From Oscillospiraceae bacterium (GTDB lineage: Bacteria; Bacillota; Clostridia; Oscillospirales; Ruminococcaceae), in the NCBI GenBank assembly GCA_021199355.1, contig JAJQIF010000014.1:1-63472 (forward strand): a DNA stretch of 63,472 bases, in the 5' to 3' direction. Shown in pieces: positions 18,181 through 25,960 of this stretch; position 1 is the stretch's first letter, and every line of letters begins with the position of its first letter. The notes below the pieces were generated by a model. The model was not told where the DNA came from. It ran no database searches and was given only the letters and a program-made list of their open reading frames with translations. A program made the position numbers and the translations under genes.

Positions 18181-18849
18181 TCATTATATCAATTTATCAC
18201 CATATGCTGTGCGCCTAAGACGTATCGTCAGCGCTTTGTCGCCTTGGTATCAGGTTTTAACTTAGCTTACTTCATCACGTCCAGGCTATTAAATAAACCT
18301 CACGCATGAACCATGTTATCGTCAAAGCTTGGTATCGTCAGATATTATCACTGATGCGACTACAGCCAATTTAAAGTCTTTGTTGGACTCACCCTCTCAC
18401 TGCTAGATTTTGATTTCCTTCTTGTGAAACAGTTTCATGGTGCATCAAATCCTTTCGGGCTTTAAACCTTTTTGATTCGGATTTTCTTGATTTATGTTGG
18501 GCAAGATATTTTCTTGCTGTTACAGAATCAATTTCATAGCTTTTATCTTTTATCTTGAGAAATTGGTTTCGTACCTAAGAGAACATCTCGTAATGTGTCA
18601 AGTATAAAGATTCTATTACTTTTGAATCTGTGAGTCGGTAAGAGTTATGCTGAGAATGCCGGACTCACCTCTTTCGTTTTATTTCAGTCGTAAATTCCGC
18701 TTCTTGCTACTCTTAATACTTTCATAACAATCGCTCCTTTGCTTTTAAGACGCGGTGTTATTTGCCTGTGATTCTGAAGATTTGTTACCTCTTCATCGGA
18801 ACCCTCTCCCTTTTAGATTTCAGTGACTTTTTATTTATCTCTCTTCTGT
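18156..18849 (-). ncRNA. Candidate ~690-nt non-coding or dual-function RNA
   Basis: An exact consensus promoter at 18884-18856 and a strong terminator at 18180-18156 enclose ~690 nt with no ORF over ~60 codons starting at a usual codon. Two very short ORFs have plausible start contexts: 18725-18684 (13 codons, AAAGGAGCG before ATG) and 18438-18403 (11 codons). A GAG(A/G)GGTGAGTCC segment follows each. TATCGTCA (plus-strand reading) occurs three times (18223, 18317, 18333) and CTTGGTATC twice, with GACG-ATA-CGTC and GTGAGTC/GACTCAC hairpins. No tmRNA, RNase P or SRP hallmark is seen. It could be a structured RNA, a leader-peptide RNA or a decayed gene. Confidence 0.45.
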
Positions 18850-18855
18850 GATTGT

Positions 18856-18884
18856 ATTATAACACACCCGAATTCAAATGTCAA
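18856..18884 (-). promoter_or_regulatory. Exact consensus promoter of the candidate RNA
   Basis: TTGACA (18884-18879), 17 bp, TATAAT (18861-18856) on the minus strand. A promoter this close to consensus is typical of stable RNA genes. Confidence 0.85.
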
Positions 18885-18986
18885 TAGGTTTTTCAAACTT
18901 TTTTCAAATTTTTTTGTGGAATTTTTCTGAAGGGCTCGTGTTATCTTTTGAATATAAATTTGAGCGGTTTCTACACAAAAGTACCA

Positions 18987-19015
18987 TTGACAAACCCGCA
19001 AGTTTTCACTATAAT
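18987..19015 (+). promoter_or_regulatory. Exact consensus promoter of the DUF1292 gene
   Basis: TTGACA (18987-18992), 17 bp, TATAAT (19010-19015), about 35 bp before the start codon and divergent from the candidate RNA promoter. Confidence 0.85.
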
Positions 19016-19049
19016 AGAATCAAACCTATTTGCAAAGGAGATTACCACC

Positions 19050-19412
19050 ATGGATGAAAACGAATATATGCCCGAAATCTATACCCTTGAGGACGAAGAG
19101 GGCAATGTCGGCAACTATGAGCTTATAGACATTTATGACGAAGGCGACAACACCTATTATGCACTTGCCCCCTACTATGAGAATCCCGAGGATCTCGTGA
19201 ACGACAACGGCGAGTTCATCATTCTGAAAGTAGAGGACACCGGCGACGAGATCACTCTTGTTTCCATCGAAAGCGAAGAGGAGTATGACAGACTGGGACA
19301 GATCTTCATCGACAGATTCGACAACTGGGACGACGAGTGTGAGTGCGACTGTGAAGATGACGACTGCGATTGCGACGACGAGGATTGCTGCTGCCATCAT
19401 CACGAAGAGTAA
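19050..19412 (+). CDS. DUF1292 protein with a Cys/Asp/His-rich tail
   Basis: 120 residues from ATG 19050 (AAAGGAG upstream). Residues ~5-80 match DUF1292, a small acidic fold of unknown function widespread in Firmicutes (IYTLEDEEGNVGNYELID, FIILKVEDTGDEITLVSI). The last ~25 residues alternate Cys, Asp and Glu and end CCCHHHEE, about seven Cys and three His, which looks like a metal-binding or metal-sequestering tail not typical of the family core. The protein is very acidic. Monocistronic. Confidence 0.8.
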   Translation: MDENEYMPEIYTLEDEEGNVGNYELIDIYDEGDNTYYALAPYYENPEDLVNDNGEFIILKVEDTGDEITLVSIESEEEYDRLGQIFIDRFDNWDDECECDCEDDDCDCDDEDCCCHHHEE

Positions 19413-19468
19413 AAACTTCGCATAGAATAGCTCAGGTGAGTTATACTAACCTTAGAATCCATTCTGCC

Positions 19469-19496
19469 TTGCTCGATTAAGCATGGTTTTTATAAT
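19469..19496 (+). promoter_or_regulatory. Promoter of the probable 6S RNA
   Basis: TTGCTC (19469-19474), 16 bp, TATAAT (19491-19496). Confidence 0.55.
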
Positions 19497-19502
19497 CCAA
19501 CA

Positions 19503-19652
19503 CATATATTTAGGGAATCTCGCTCCGGGCGCGGGGATGCAGACCTCCCAAAGTACGCACGGTTGATGCCCCCGCACGACCCTGTTCAAGTACTGAGGAC
19601 GAAGGGAGCACGAAACGTCAGGGCTGATACCCACCTGCTTCGTGCGGGTTTT
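19503..19652 (+). ncRNA. ssrS: Probable 6S RNA
   Basis: A ~150-nt transcript predicted from its promoter and terminator. It can fold as a long rod: CTCCC/GGGAG and GTAC/GTAC stems flank an asymmetric internal bubble, outside which GGGGATGCAGAC faces GTCAGGGCTGATACCC. A rod with a central bubble mimicking an open promoter is the 6S RNA design, and the 3' GGGCTGATACCCACCTGC segment resembles the 6S closing strand as I remember it. ACCTGC/GCGGGT with a T-run closes the 3' end. If correct it binds the housekeeping RNA polymerase holoenzyme in stationary phase. The call rests on structure and memory, not a covariance search. Confidence 0.55.
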
Positions 19653-19693
19653 ATGTATCATGTGGCGACAAGGCGGAAGCCCCCAAAAATTAA

Positions 19694-19726
19694 CGGCTGA
19701 TACTCAAACAGTACCAGCCGCTTTTT
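19694..19726 (+). terminator. Bidirectional terminator hairpin
   Basis: CGGCTGATAC (19694-19703) pairs with GTACCAGCCG (19711-19720) with one mismatch, followed by CTTTTT. It can also serve the minus-strand XRE gene ending at 19737. Confidence 0.75.
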
Positions 19727-19736
19727 CGTGCTTATT

Positions 19737-20315
19737 TTAAACAGATGCGAATATCGCCGCTATAAAGCATCCAAGGGCAACAATAGCACAGATTGTGATA
19801 ATGATTGCCGCCATCTTCTTCGAGAGCTTGCCGCTTTGCTTCACTTTTGAAAGAATATCTATTGTGTAGAGGAACGATACCAGCAGAGCGCTGAATGCCA
19901 AGCCCATCGAAGCTCCCATAATGAAGTCTACGACCGGAAGATGGTCTGAGTCGTCGGTCACCATAACTATAAAGCACAGCACAACCGCAATAATGCCCAC
20001 TATACTCGTTGTTCTGACCCGTTTTAAGAGTGTTGCCTTGTCCTCTTCGGCATATTCGGCAACCGCCTTGAGGTTTTTCTTTTCTTCTTCGTTCATGTTC
20101 TCGCTTTTCCTTTCTCCGTTGATGATTTCACGGATGTCGCAGTTATAAAAGTCCGCAAGCTCGATAAGTGTACTTATGTCCGGCAGGTTGCTCCCCGTCT
20201 CCCAACGTGAAACCGTCCTGTTTGAAACATAGAACTTCTCGGCAAGCTGTTCCTGTGTGAGCCCCTTTTCTTTTCGGAGCTCTTTTAAAAATTCGCCAAT
20301 TTTCTTCTGATTCAT
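19737..20315 (-). CDS. XRE-family regulator with a membrane-embedded C-terminus
   Basis: 192 residues from ATG 20315 after GGGAGGG. Residues ~3-60 form a canonical helix-turn-helix (LRKEKGLTQEQLAEKFYVS then TVSRWETGSNLPD). After a short charged linker come three hydrophobic segments (~95-115, ~125-150, ~165-190), so the DNA-binding domain is tethered to the membrane. Such proteins often sense envelope stress. It may autoregulate through the inverted repeat AATAACACG/CGTGTTATT at 20361-20396. Confidence 0.85.
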   Translation of the reverse strand: MNQKKIGEFLKELRKEKGLTQEQLAEKFYVSNRTVSRWETGSNLPDISTLIELADFYNCDIREIINGERKSENMNEEEKKNLKAVAEYAEEDKATLLKRVRTTSIVGIIAVVLCFIVMVTDDSDHLPVVDFIMGASMGLAFSALLVSFLYTIDILSKVKQSGKLSKKMAAIIITICAIVALGCFIAAIFASV

Positions 20316-20360
20316 GTTTTCCCTCCTTTCTTGCCCTAAGAATAGCACTTCGGGCAGAAA

Positions 20361-20396
20361 AATAACACGACATAAAGCGAGAAATGCCGTGTTATT
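20361..20396. promoter_or_regulatory. Possible operator upstream of the XRE gene
   Basis: Nine-base inverted repeat AATAACACG (20361-20369) and CGTGTTATT (20388-20396), spaced by about 18 nt, 45-80 bp upstream of the regulator start. Confidence 0.4.
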
Positions 20397-20415
20397 GATA
20401 ACTTTTCAGTGTCTG

Positions 20416-20988
20416 TTAATCCGCCGCTCGGGTTTTATTCGCCTTCTTGGTAAACCTGACGAGTCCCGTTTTATTGAGGGCGACCATGATGGCGGGGATG
20501 AGGATGAGCTGAATTATGATTCCGGGGATTGCTTCAAGGACTGCACCTGAAATAAATGCGCTCCATGTGAAGCTGTTGCCCCTGATGCCGAGAAGGATTA
20601 TCTCGGCGACGCCCCAGACAAGTCTTCCGGCAATCATGGCGGCTATCAGACTGCGGTAAAGCGAAACTATGCACTTCCACTTGGATGCGGCATAGAGGAT
20701 GCCGATTACCGCGCCGTAGGTTGCAAGCTCAAACGCCATTGCTATGGCTGATGGATAGAGCACCGGTCTGCCGAAAAGCAGGCTTCTCAGAAGTGGGGTT
20801 ATAAAGCCGACGGCAAGTCCGTGCTTCCAATCGCAGATAAGCCCGCAGAGAAGCACCGGGATGTGCATCGGGAGAAGCATGTTGCCGATTTCGGGAATCT
20901 GCCCCGTCAGGAACGGGAGAACGAGCCCGATGGCTAAAAACATTGCGGATAGGGTCAGGTTGATGAGGCTTTTGCGGGATTTTGTCAT
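20416..20988 (-). CDS. ECF transporter S component
   Basis: 190 residues, six predicted helices. GNMLLPMHIPVLLCGLICDW and FITPLLRSLLFGRPVLYPSAIAM are typical of substrate-specific S components of energy-coupling-factor vitamin transporters, with the small-residue helix-packing motif near the N-terminus. The T and A subunits are not in this window, so a group II arrangement sharing a distant ECF module is inferred. Ligand unknown. It follows ruvX by 31 nt. Confidence 0.82.
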   Translation of the reverse strand: MTKSRKSLINLTLSAMFLAIGLVLPFLTGQIPEIGNMLLPMHIPVLLCGLICDWKHGLAVGFITPLLRSLLFGRPVLYPSAIAMAFELATYGAVIGILYAASKWKCIVSLYRSLIAAMIAGRLVWGVAEIILLGIRGNSFTWSAFISGAVLEAIPGIIIQLILIPAIMVALNKTGLVRFTKKANKTRAAD

Positions 20989-21019
20989 TGGTGGGGTTAC
21001 TCCTTATGGATAAATTAAA

Positions 21020-21448
21020 TTAGTTTGCAAGCCCTTTCTTCTTCCTGTACTCAAGGTAATTCTCAAGAATGAGGGTTGCGGCGACGGTGTCGATTACGGC
21101 TTTGCGCTTTTTGCCCCGGACGTTGGTTTCGTTCAGGATGCCGATGGCTTCGACGGTCGTGATGCGCTCGTCCCAGAGGGCGGTTTCGATTCCCGAAAGT
21201 TCCGAAAGCTGAGCTGCGAATTCGCGGCACTTGTCTGCTCGCTCGCCCTCGGAACCGTCCATGTTTTTAGGCAATCCGACGACTATAAGCTCAGTGCCGA
21301 GTTCATGCGCCTTATCAGCTATTTTTTGAAGCAAGCGCTCACGGTTCCATTCTGAGATAGTCCCGACGGGAGAGGCGATGGATTCGCCCTTATCGCAGGA
21401 GGCAAGACCGGTTCTGGCATCTCCATAGTCAACGGCGAGAATTTTCAT
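21020..21448 (-). CDS. ruvX: RuvX/YqgF-family putative Holliday junction resolvase or pre-16S rRNA nuclease
   Basis: 142 residues from ATG 21448. VDYGDARTGLA at the N-terminus, the IVVGLPKNMDGSEG loop and the DERITTVEA motif are the RNase H-like family marks and supply the acidic metal ligands. Current knowledge favours a role in 16S rRNA 5'-end maturation. It begins 7 nt after glk. A longer frame reaching 21682 only reads through glk in another frame and is not used. Confidence 0.92.
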   Translation of the reverse strand: MKILAVDYGDARTGLASCDKGESIASPVGTISEWNRERLLQKIADKAHELGTELIVVGLPKNMDGSEGERADKCREFAAQLSELSGIETALWDERITTVEAIGILNETNVRGKKRKAVIDTVAATLILENYLEYRKKKGLAN

Positions 21449-21455
21449 AGGTTTC

Positions 21456-22406
21456 CTACTTTCTGCTTCTGCCGAGGAATGCCGCGCCGATGATTCCGGC
21501 GTCGTTTCCGAGAGATGCACGGACGATTTCGGTATTACGGGAGCCGCGCTTGGTATAGACCTCGTTTGCGACACGTTCCTTGAGAGGCACAAGAAGAGCG
21601 TCGCCCTCGTTGCAGACGCCTCCGCCGATGCAGAGAACCTCCGGCTGGAAGATGTTGATGACGTTTGCAATGCCGGTGGCAAGATACTTGATATACTTGT
21701 CGACGACCTCCTTCGCCGCCTCGTCGCCCGCTCTCATCGCGTTGAAGGCAAGCCTGCCGGAGACATGGTCGCCCATCATTTCGTGCATTTTCGATTCGGG
21801 GTGCTCAGCCATAGCTTCCTTGGTCATGCGGATAAGACCCGTTGCGGACGAGTAAACCTCGAAGCAACCGTGTCTGCCGCAGGTGCAAAGAGGTCCGTCA
21901 ACCTCGATGACGGTGTGACCGAGCTCGGCGCCGGCATAGTTGAAGCCGGAATAGATTTTGCCGTCGATTACGACTCCTCCGCCTACTCCCGTTCCGAGAG
22001 TTATGCAGACTGCGCTGTTGGCGTTCTTTGCGCTTCCGGCAACGTATTCGCCGTATGCCGCCGCATTGGCGTCGTTTTCGGCATAAATGGGCTTCCCAAG
22101 CTCGTTATAAAGAAGCTCGCCGACTGGGATGTCGTAGAAGTCGAGGTTGTTTGAATATTCGATATATCCCCTGTCGCTGTCGATGGTTCCGGGGGAGCCC
22201 AAGCCGACCGATTCGATATCGTCCATCGAAAGACCGGCGTTCTCGACAGCCTCGTGGGAGACCTTCGCCATGTCTTTTATAATCTCTTCTGCAGGTCTGG
22301 GGCAGTTGGTGCGGGTCGAAGCCCTCGCTACAATTTCATAGTTTTCGTTGACGACTCCGGCGACGATGTTGGTGCCGCCGAGGTCGATTCCAATATAGTA
22401 TTTCAT
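21456..22406 (-). CDS. glk: ROK-family glucokinase
   Basis: 316 residues from ATG 22406 (AGGAGC upstream). GIDLGGTNIVAG is the ATP phosphate loop, ENDANAAAYGEY carries the catalytic aspartate and CTCGRHGCFEVYSS is the ROK zinc-binding CxCGxxGC signature. It phosphorylates glucose at C6 in the cytosol. Middle gene of a pepF-glk-ruvX-ECF-S cluster; the gap to pepF is 25 nt. Confidence 0.92.
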   Translation of the reverse strand: MKYYIGIDLGGTNIVAGVVNENYEIVARASTRTNCPRPAEEIIKDMAKVSHEAVENAGLSMDDIESVGLGSPGTIDSDRGYIEYSNNLDFYDIPVGELLYNELGKPIYAENDANAAAYGEYVAGSAKNANSAVCITLGTGVGGGVVIDGKIYSGFNYAGAELGHTVIEVDGPLCTCGRHGCFEVYSSATGLIRMTKEAMAEHPESKMHEMMGDHVSGRLAFNAMRAGDEAAKEVVDKYIKYLATGIANVINIFQPEVLCIGGGVCNEGDALLVPLKERVANEVYTKRGSRNTEIVRASLGNDAGIIGAAFLGRSRK

Positions 22407-22431
22407 TCTTAGATTGCTCCTGTTAAAATAG

Positions 22432-24234
22432 TTATCCCAAAAGCTCGTCGAGCTCGTCAATCAGCTCGCCGAACATCTTTAAAGCCTCGTTGATGGGTTC
22501 GGGGGAGTTCATGTCAACTCCGGCAATCTTGAGAAGGCTTATCGGGTCGGTGATTGAACCGCTCGAAAGGAACTTAAGATAGTTCTTCACCGCAGGCTCG
22601 CCTTCCTTGATTATCTTCTGCGAAAGGGCGATTGCGGCGGAGAAGCCGGTTGCGTACTGATAGACATAGTAATTATAGTAGAAGTGAGGAATTCTCTCCC
22701 ACTCGAAGGCGATTTCGGGGTCGACGGTGATGTCGTCGCTGTAGTACTGCTTGTTGAGCTTGTAGTAGAGATCGCAGAGGTAGTCGGCGTTGAGGGTCTC
22801 TCCCCTCTCGGCGGCTTCCTTCGTCAGAAGCTCGAACTCGGCAAACATCGTCTGACGATAAAGGGTCGTTCTGAACTGCTCGAGGAAGTAGTTTATGAGG
22901 TATGCCCGCTCCTTCTTGTCAGTCGTCTTCGAAAGAAGATACTGCATCAGAAGCGCTTCGTTGCAGGTCGAGGCGACTTCGGCTACGAAAATAACATAAT
23001 CGCTGTAGCAGACGGGCTGGTTCTTCTGGGAAAGATATGAGTGGAGCGAGTGCCCCATCTCGTGGACGAGGGTGAACTCGCTGTCAAGGTTCTCCTTGTG
23101 GTTCATAAGGACATAGGGGTGAGGTCTTGCTCCGGCGGAATATGCACCAGAACGCTTGCCTTCGTTCTCGTAAACGTCAACCCAGCGGTTGTCGAAGCCT
23201 TCCTTAAGCATCGAGACGTAGTCGTCGCCGAGAATCTGCATTGCATCGAGGATATCCTTCTTCGAGTCATCGTAGGTGACCTTTGCATCGGCATCGGGTA
23301 CGAGAGTTGTATATAAATCGTACATGTGGAGCTCGTCGACGCCCATAAGCTTTTTGCGGAGGCTCATATACTTGTGCATATAGCCCATATTCGAGTGAAC
23401 GGCGTCGATGAGATTATGATATACAGATGTCGGGACTTCGTTGGCGGAAAGCGCCATCTCGAGGGTGGAATTGTACTTCTTTGCCCGGCACATGAACATC
23501 GACTGCTTGACCTCGCCGAAGTAGAGAGAAGCAAACGTGTTCTTGAACTGCTCATAGGTGCCGTAGAGCTTCCTGAAGGCATCTTTGCGGAGCTTCCTGT
23601 CGGGATTCTCGACAAGCGCCACATAGGAGCCGTTTGTGAGGGGATGCTCGTTGCCTTCGCTATCGACGGCATTTGGGAACTTCAGATCTGTGCTCTCAAG
23701 AGTGCCATAGACGTCGTCGGGGACTCCCCTTACCTGCTGGCTCATGGCAAGAATTGCCTCCTCAGACGCTGAGAGAACGTGGTCCTTTTCAATTCGGATT
23801 CTGTTGATTGAGATTCTGTAGAGCTCAAGGTCGGGGCAAGTCTTATAGAAGCCTTCAAGAGTTTCATCGGGGATTGAAATAATCTCGGGGACTGCATAGG
23901 CGCAGGAAGCTCCGATGTCCTGATAGAGCATCATAATCTTCGAGTAGAAGTCCTGATATTTCGGCTCGGCGGTGTCCTGGTCGTACTTGCGCATTGCGTA
24001 GTTGGCAAGGCGGTTTAATTCGAGAGTGATTTCATCGTCGAGTCTGAAATACTCGAGTAATGTTTCGGCGTTCGAGGCGAGCTTGCCCTCGTATGAGGCT
24101 AACTTCTCGGGGATGGACTTTGCCTTCTCCAAAGCTTCGAGCCACTTGTCGTCGGTTTCATATAAATCACAGAGATTCCATGTGAATTCCTCCGGAACCT
24201 CGCTTCTTTTCGGCACACTTCTTACTTCTGCCAT
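22432..24234 (-). CDS. pepF: Oligoendopeptidase F (M3B metallopeptidase)
   Basis: 600 residues from ATG 24234 after AGGAGGAATG. The zinc site HEMGHSLHSYLS is near residue 390, and the downstream conserved glutamate region (EVASTCNEALL) completes it. No signal peptide, so it is a cytosolic enzyme cleaving 7-17-residue peptides. Length and motif spacing match PepF. First gene of its operon. Confidence 0.94.
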   Translation of the reverse strand: MAEVRSVPKRSEVPEEFTWNLCDLYETDDKWLEALEKAKSIPEKLASYEGKLASNAETLLEYFRLDDEITLELNRLANYAMRKYDQDTAEPKYQDFYSKIMMLYQDIGASCAYAVPEIISIPDETLEGFYKTCPDLELYRISINRIRIEKDHVLSASEEAILAMSQQVRGVPDDVYGTLESTDLKFPNAVDSEGNEHPLTNGSYVALVENPDRKLRKDAFRKLYGTYEQFKNTFASLYFGEVKQSMFMCRAKKYNSTLEMALSANEVPTSVYHNLIDAVHSNMGYMHKYMSLRKKLMGVDELHMYDLYTTLVPDADAKVTYDDSKKDILDAMQILGDDYVSMLKEGFDNRWVDVYENEGKRSGAYSAGARPHPYVLMNHKENLDSEFTLVHEMGHSLHSYLSQKNQPVCYSDYVIFVAEVASTCNEALLMQYLLSKTTDKKERAYLINYFLEQFRTTLYRQTMFAEFELLTKEAAERGETLNADYLCDLYYKLNKQYYSDDITVDPEIAFEWERIPHFYYNYYVYQYATGFSAAIALSQKIIKEGEPAVKNYLKFLSSGSITDPISLLKIAGVDMNSPEPINEALKMFGELIDELDELLG

Positions 24235-24292
24235 AGTGCATTCCTCCTGAAAAAATATTATTTCGCCCAAGGGCGGTTAATGTCCGAAGGAT

Positions 24293-24321
24293 ATTTTACC
24301 ACATATGCGATAAAAAATCAA
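24293..24321 (-). promoter_or_regulatory. Promoter of the pepF operon
   Basis: TTGATT (24321-24316), 17 bp, TAAAAT (24298-24293) on the minus strand. Confidence 0.55.
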
Positions 24322-24439
24322 CCGTTGAAACGGAGGTCTTCAAAATTGAAATGAAAATCGAGAATCGAAGAAATATCGAAAGAAATCAAGAGAAATCGAA
24401 AGAAAACGGGATATATTTAAAAAAAGTTCTCAAAAGGGC

Positions 24440-24468
24440 TTGACAATCGAAAATTCAAGTACTATAAT
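24440..24468 (+). promoter_or_regulatory. Exact consensus promoter of rplM-rpsI
   Basis: TTGACA (24440-24445), 17 bp, TATAAT (24463-24468). Upstream 24350-24420 is an A-rich tract with repeated ATCGA-AAGAAA units resembling an UP element. Confidence 0.85.
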
Positions 24469-24470
24469 AC

Positions 24471-24535
24471 GAAACGTCGCTTGAAAAGCAAGGCTTTGTG
24501 CCCCGTTTCAAGGCGCAGAGTTTATTAATTCCAAT
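24471..24535 (+). promoter_or_regulatory. Probable L13 leader (autoregulatory 5' UTR)
   Basis: The 5' UTR starts at GAAACG and can close a stem with CCGTTTC about 35 nt later, around an inner stem of GCTTG/CAAGGC type. Firmicute rplM messages carry a structured L13 leader bound by the ribosomal protein; position and shape fit, sequence identity is not proven. Confidence 0.5.
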
Positions 24536-24548
24536 AGGAGGAAATTAA

Positions 24549-24977
24549 ATGTCAACATTTATGGAAAATCCGCAGAATGTTGAGCGTAAGTGGTATGTAA
24601 TTGATGCCGCCGGCAAGCCTCTCGGAAGAGTTGCCGCCGCAGCCGCTACCATTCTTAATGGTAAGAACAAGCCCACCTATACCCCTCACGTTGATTGCGG
24701 AGACCACGTTATCATCATCAACTGCGCTCAGGCAGTTCTCACAGGAAACAAGATCAACAAGAAGGTCTTGAGATGGCACACCGGTTGGATCGGACACCTC
24801 AAGGAGTACAAGTATTCCGACATGATGGAGAAGGAGCCGGAGAGAGCTATGAAGATAGCTGTCGAGGGTATGCTTCCCCACAACACCATCGGTGCCAACT
24901 CCGCAAAGAGACTTCGCGTTTACAAGGGTTCGGAGCATCCTCATGCCGCTCAGCAGCCCGAAACCATCGAGCTTTAA
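24549..24977 (+). CDS. rplM: 50S ribosomal protein L13
   Basis: 142 residues, full length. RKWYVIDAAGKPLGRVA at the start and the GMLPHNTIGANSAKRLRVY stretch near the C-terminus identify uL13. AGGAGGAAA precedes ATG 24549. Co-transcribed with rpsI as in most bacteria. Confidence 0.97.
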   Translation: MSTFMENPQNVERKWYVIDAAGKPLGRVAAAAATILNGKNKPTYTPHVDCGDHVIIINCAQAVLTGNKINKKVLRWHTGWIGHLKEYKYSDMMEKEPERAMKIAVEGMLPHNTIGANSAKRLRVYKGSEHPHAAQQPETIEL

Positions 24978-24992
24978 GAAGGAGGATGAAAC

Positions 24993-25394
24993 ATGTACGA
25001 ATCTAAATCAGCATACTTCTATGGAACCGGCAGAAGAAAGAGTTCTGTCGCCAGAGTAAGACTTTATCAGGGAACCGGCAAGGTTACCATCAACGGTAGA
25101 GACATCGACGATTACTTCGGTCTCGAAACACTCAAGCTCATCGTCCGTCAGCCTCTCAAGCTCGTCGGAGCTGACAGCACCTTCGACGTTGTCTGCACCG
25201 TTGCAGGCGGCGGAGTTACCGGTCAGGCAGGCGCCATCAGACACGGCATCTCAAGAGCTTTGCTCCAGTATAACAACGAGCTCCGTCCTCAGCTTAAGGC
25301 TGCAGGCTTCCTCACAAGAGATCCTCGTATGAAGGAAAGAAAGAAGTACGGTCTCAAAGCCGCAAGACGCGCACCGCAGTTCTCGAAGAGATAA
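24993..25394 (+). CDS. rpsI: 30S ribosomal protein S9, integration target
   Basis: 133 residues. Starts 15 nt after rplM with [22 protein letters not shown] and the C-terminal [17 protein letters not shown] tail, which reaches the P-site tRNA, are intact. Its last 16 bases are repeated exactly at 35090-35105, the other end of an integrated element; the element preserves the coding end. Confidence 0.97.
   Translation: MYESKSAYFYGTGRRKSSVARVRLYQGTGKVTINGRDIDDYFGLETLKLIVRQPLKLVGADSTFDVVCTVAGGGVTGQAGAIRHGISRALLQYNNELRPQLKAAGFLTRDPRMKERKKYGLKAARRAPQFSKR
25379..25394 (+). repeat. attL in the rpsI 3' end
   Basis: Sixteen bases GTTCTCGAAGAGATAA, covering the last codons and stop of rpsI, match 35090-35105 exactly. 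Confidence 0.85.
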
Positions 25395-25420
25395 GAAAAT
25401 CAAATATTGCAAACTGTCAA

Positions 25421-25453
25421 AACCCTCGAAAAAGCCTTTTTTCGGGGGTTTTT
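25421..25453 (+). terminator. Terminator after rpsI, supplied by the element
   Basis: AACCCTCGAAAAA pairs with TTTTTTCGGGGGTT over a GCC loop, then TTTTT. It lies inside the element boundary, so the original rpsI terminator is probably the one now at 35124-35155. Confidence 0.8.
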
Positions 25454-25468
25454 CAATGTTGTTCAATC

Positions 25469-25582
25469 TGTGAGACGGTGTGAGACGATGTGAAACGGTG
25501 TGAGGTATGACACGCATATGACACGGGTATGACACATGATAATAGGTGTCTTCCGTAAGACTTTTGCAATCTTCCGTAAGAC
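25469..25582 (+). repeat. Three families of short iterated repeats next to attL
   Basis: TGTGAGACGG-type 10-mers are in tandem at 25469, 25479, 25489 and 25499. TATGACACG-type units recur every 11 bp at 25506, 25517 and 25528. TCTTCCGTAAGAC occurs at 25549 and 25570. One relative of each of the first two types lies near the right end (34903 and 35047). They fit integrase/excisionase arm-type sites. Confidence 0.7.
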
Positions 25583-25607
25583 ACGAAAACCAAAGAAAAG
25601 AGCGCAT

Positions 25608-25955
25608 TTAAACGCCCTTTTCCTTGCAGTATTCTATTATTGCAGTTCTGACTTCCTTTTTGGTTTTACAGTGTACTATGTAACCGTCTTTGAAAACCAC
25701 GTTATAACCATCGTGCATATTTCCTTGAATCCCTGATAGCATTTCCCGGTTCTTTTCTGCAATCTGCATTGTATCAAACATTCCATCCTGATCTTTGGTT
25801 ATCAAGTCCTGAATGTATGAGTTGACGGAAAGCCCCTTGTCTGAAGCAAGGCTTTTTATAACCGCTTTCATGCCTTTTGGTACAGCTAATTCTATTCGGT
25901 CATAGTGTTTTGCTTTGTGTTTGTTCTTGTATTCCGTTCTATCCAAGAAAAGCAC
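25608..25955 (-). CDS. Ribbon-helix-helix DNA-binding protein
   Basis: About 112-115 residues; start either GTG 25955 or TTG 25946, the latter better spaced from GGGTGGG. Residues ~18-55 (YDRIELAVPKGMKAVIKSLA then LSVNSYIQDLI) match an Arc/MetJ-type ribbon-helix-helix. The C-terminal ~35 residues (DGYNVVFKDGYIVHCKTKKEV) form a separate small unit of unknown role. It starts 5-14 nt after the integrase stop, so it is the last gene of that transcript and may act in excision or copy control. Confidence 0.7.
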   Translation of the reverse strand: MLFLDRTEYKNKHKAKHYDRIELAVPKGMKAVIKSLASDKGLSVNSYIQDLITKDQDGMFDTMQIAEKNREMLSGIQGNMHDGYNVVFKDGYIVHCKTKKEVRTAIIEYCKEKGV

Positions 25956-25960
25956 CCACC

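Noticed and set aside
18180-18540. 61-codon open frame (VRNQF... to LAVRG) on the minus strand
   Set aside because: It opens after a stop with no usable start codon or ribosome binding site, so it was not called; it remains a possible decayed gene.
18156-18849. RNase P RNA, tmRNA or SRP RNA
   Set aside because: Hallmark sequences are absent: no GAGGAAAGUCC-type P4 strand, no tRNA-like tag termini, no GGAAGGAAGCAG apical loop.
21448-21682. N-terminal extension of RuvX by ~78 residues
   Set aside because: The extension reads through the glucokinase gene in another frame; RuvX similarity begins exactly at ATG 21448, which has a ribosome binding site.
25469-25537. CRISPR-like array
   Set aside because: Units are 10-11 bp with no spacers and no cas genes; arm-type binding sites fit better.
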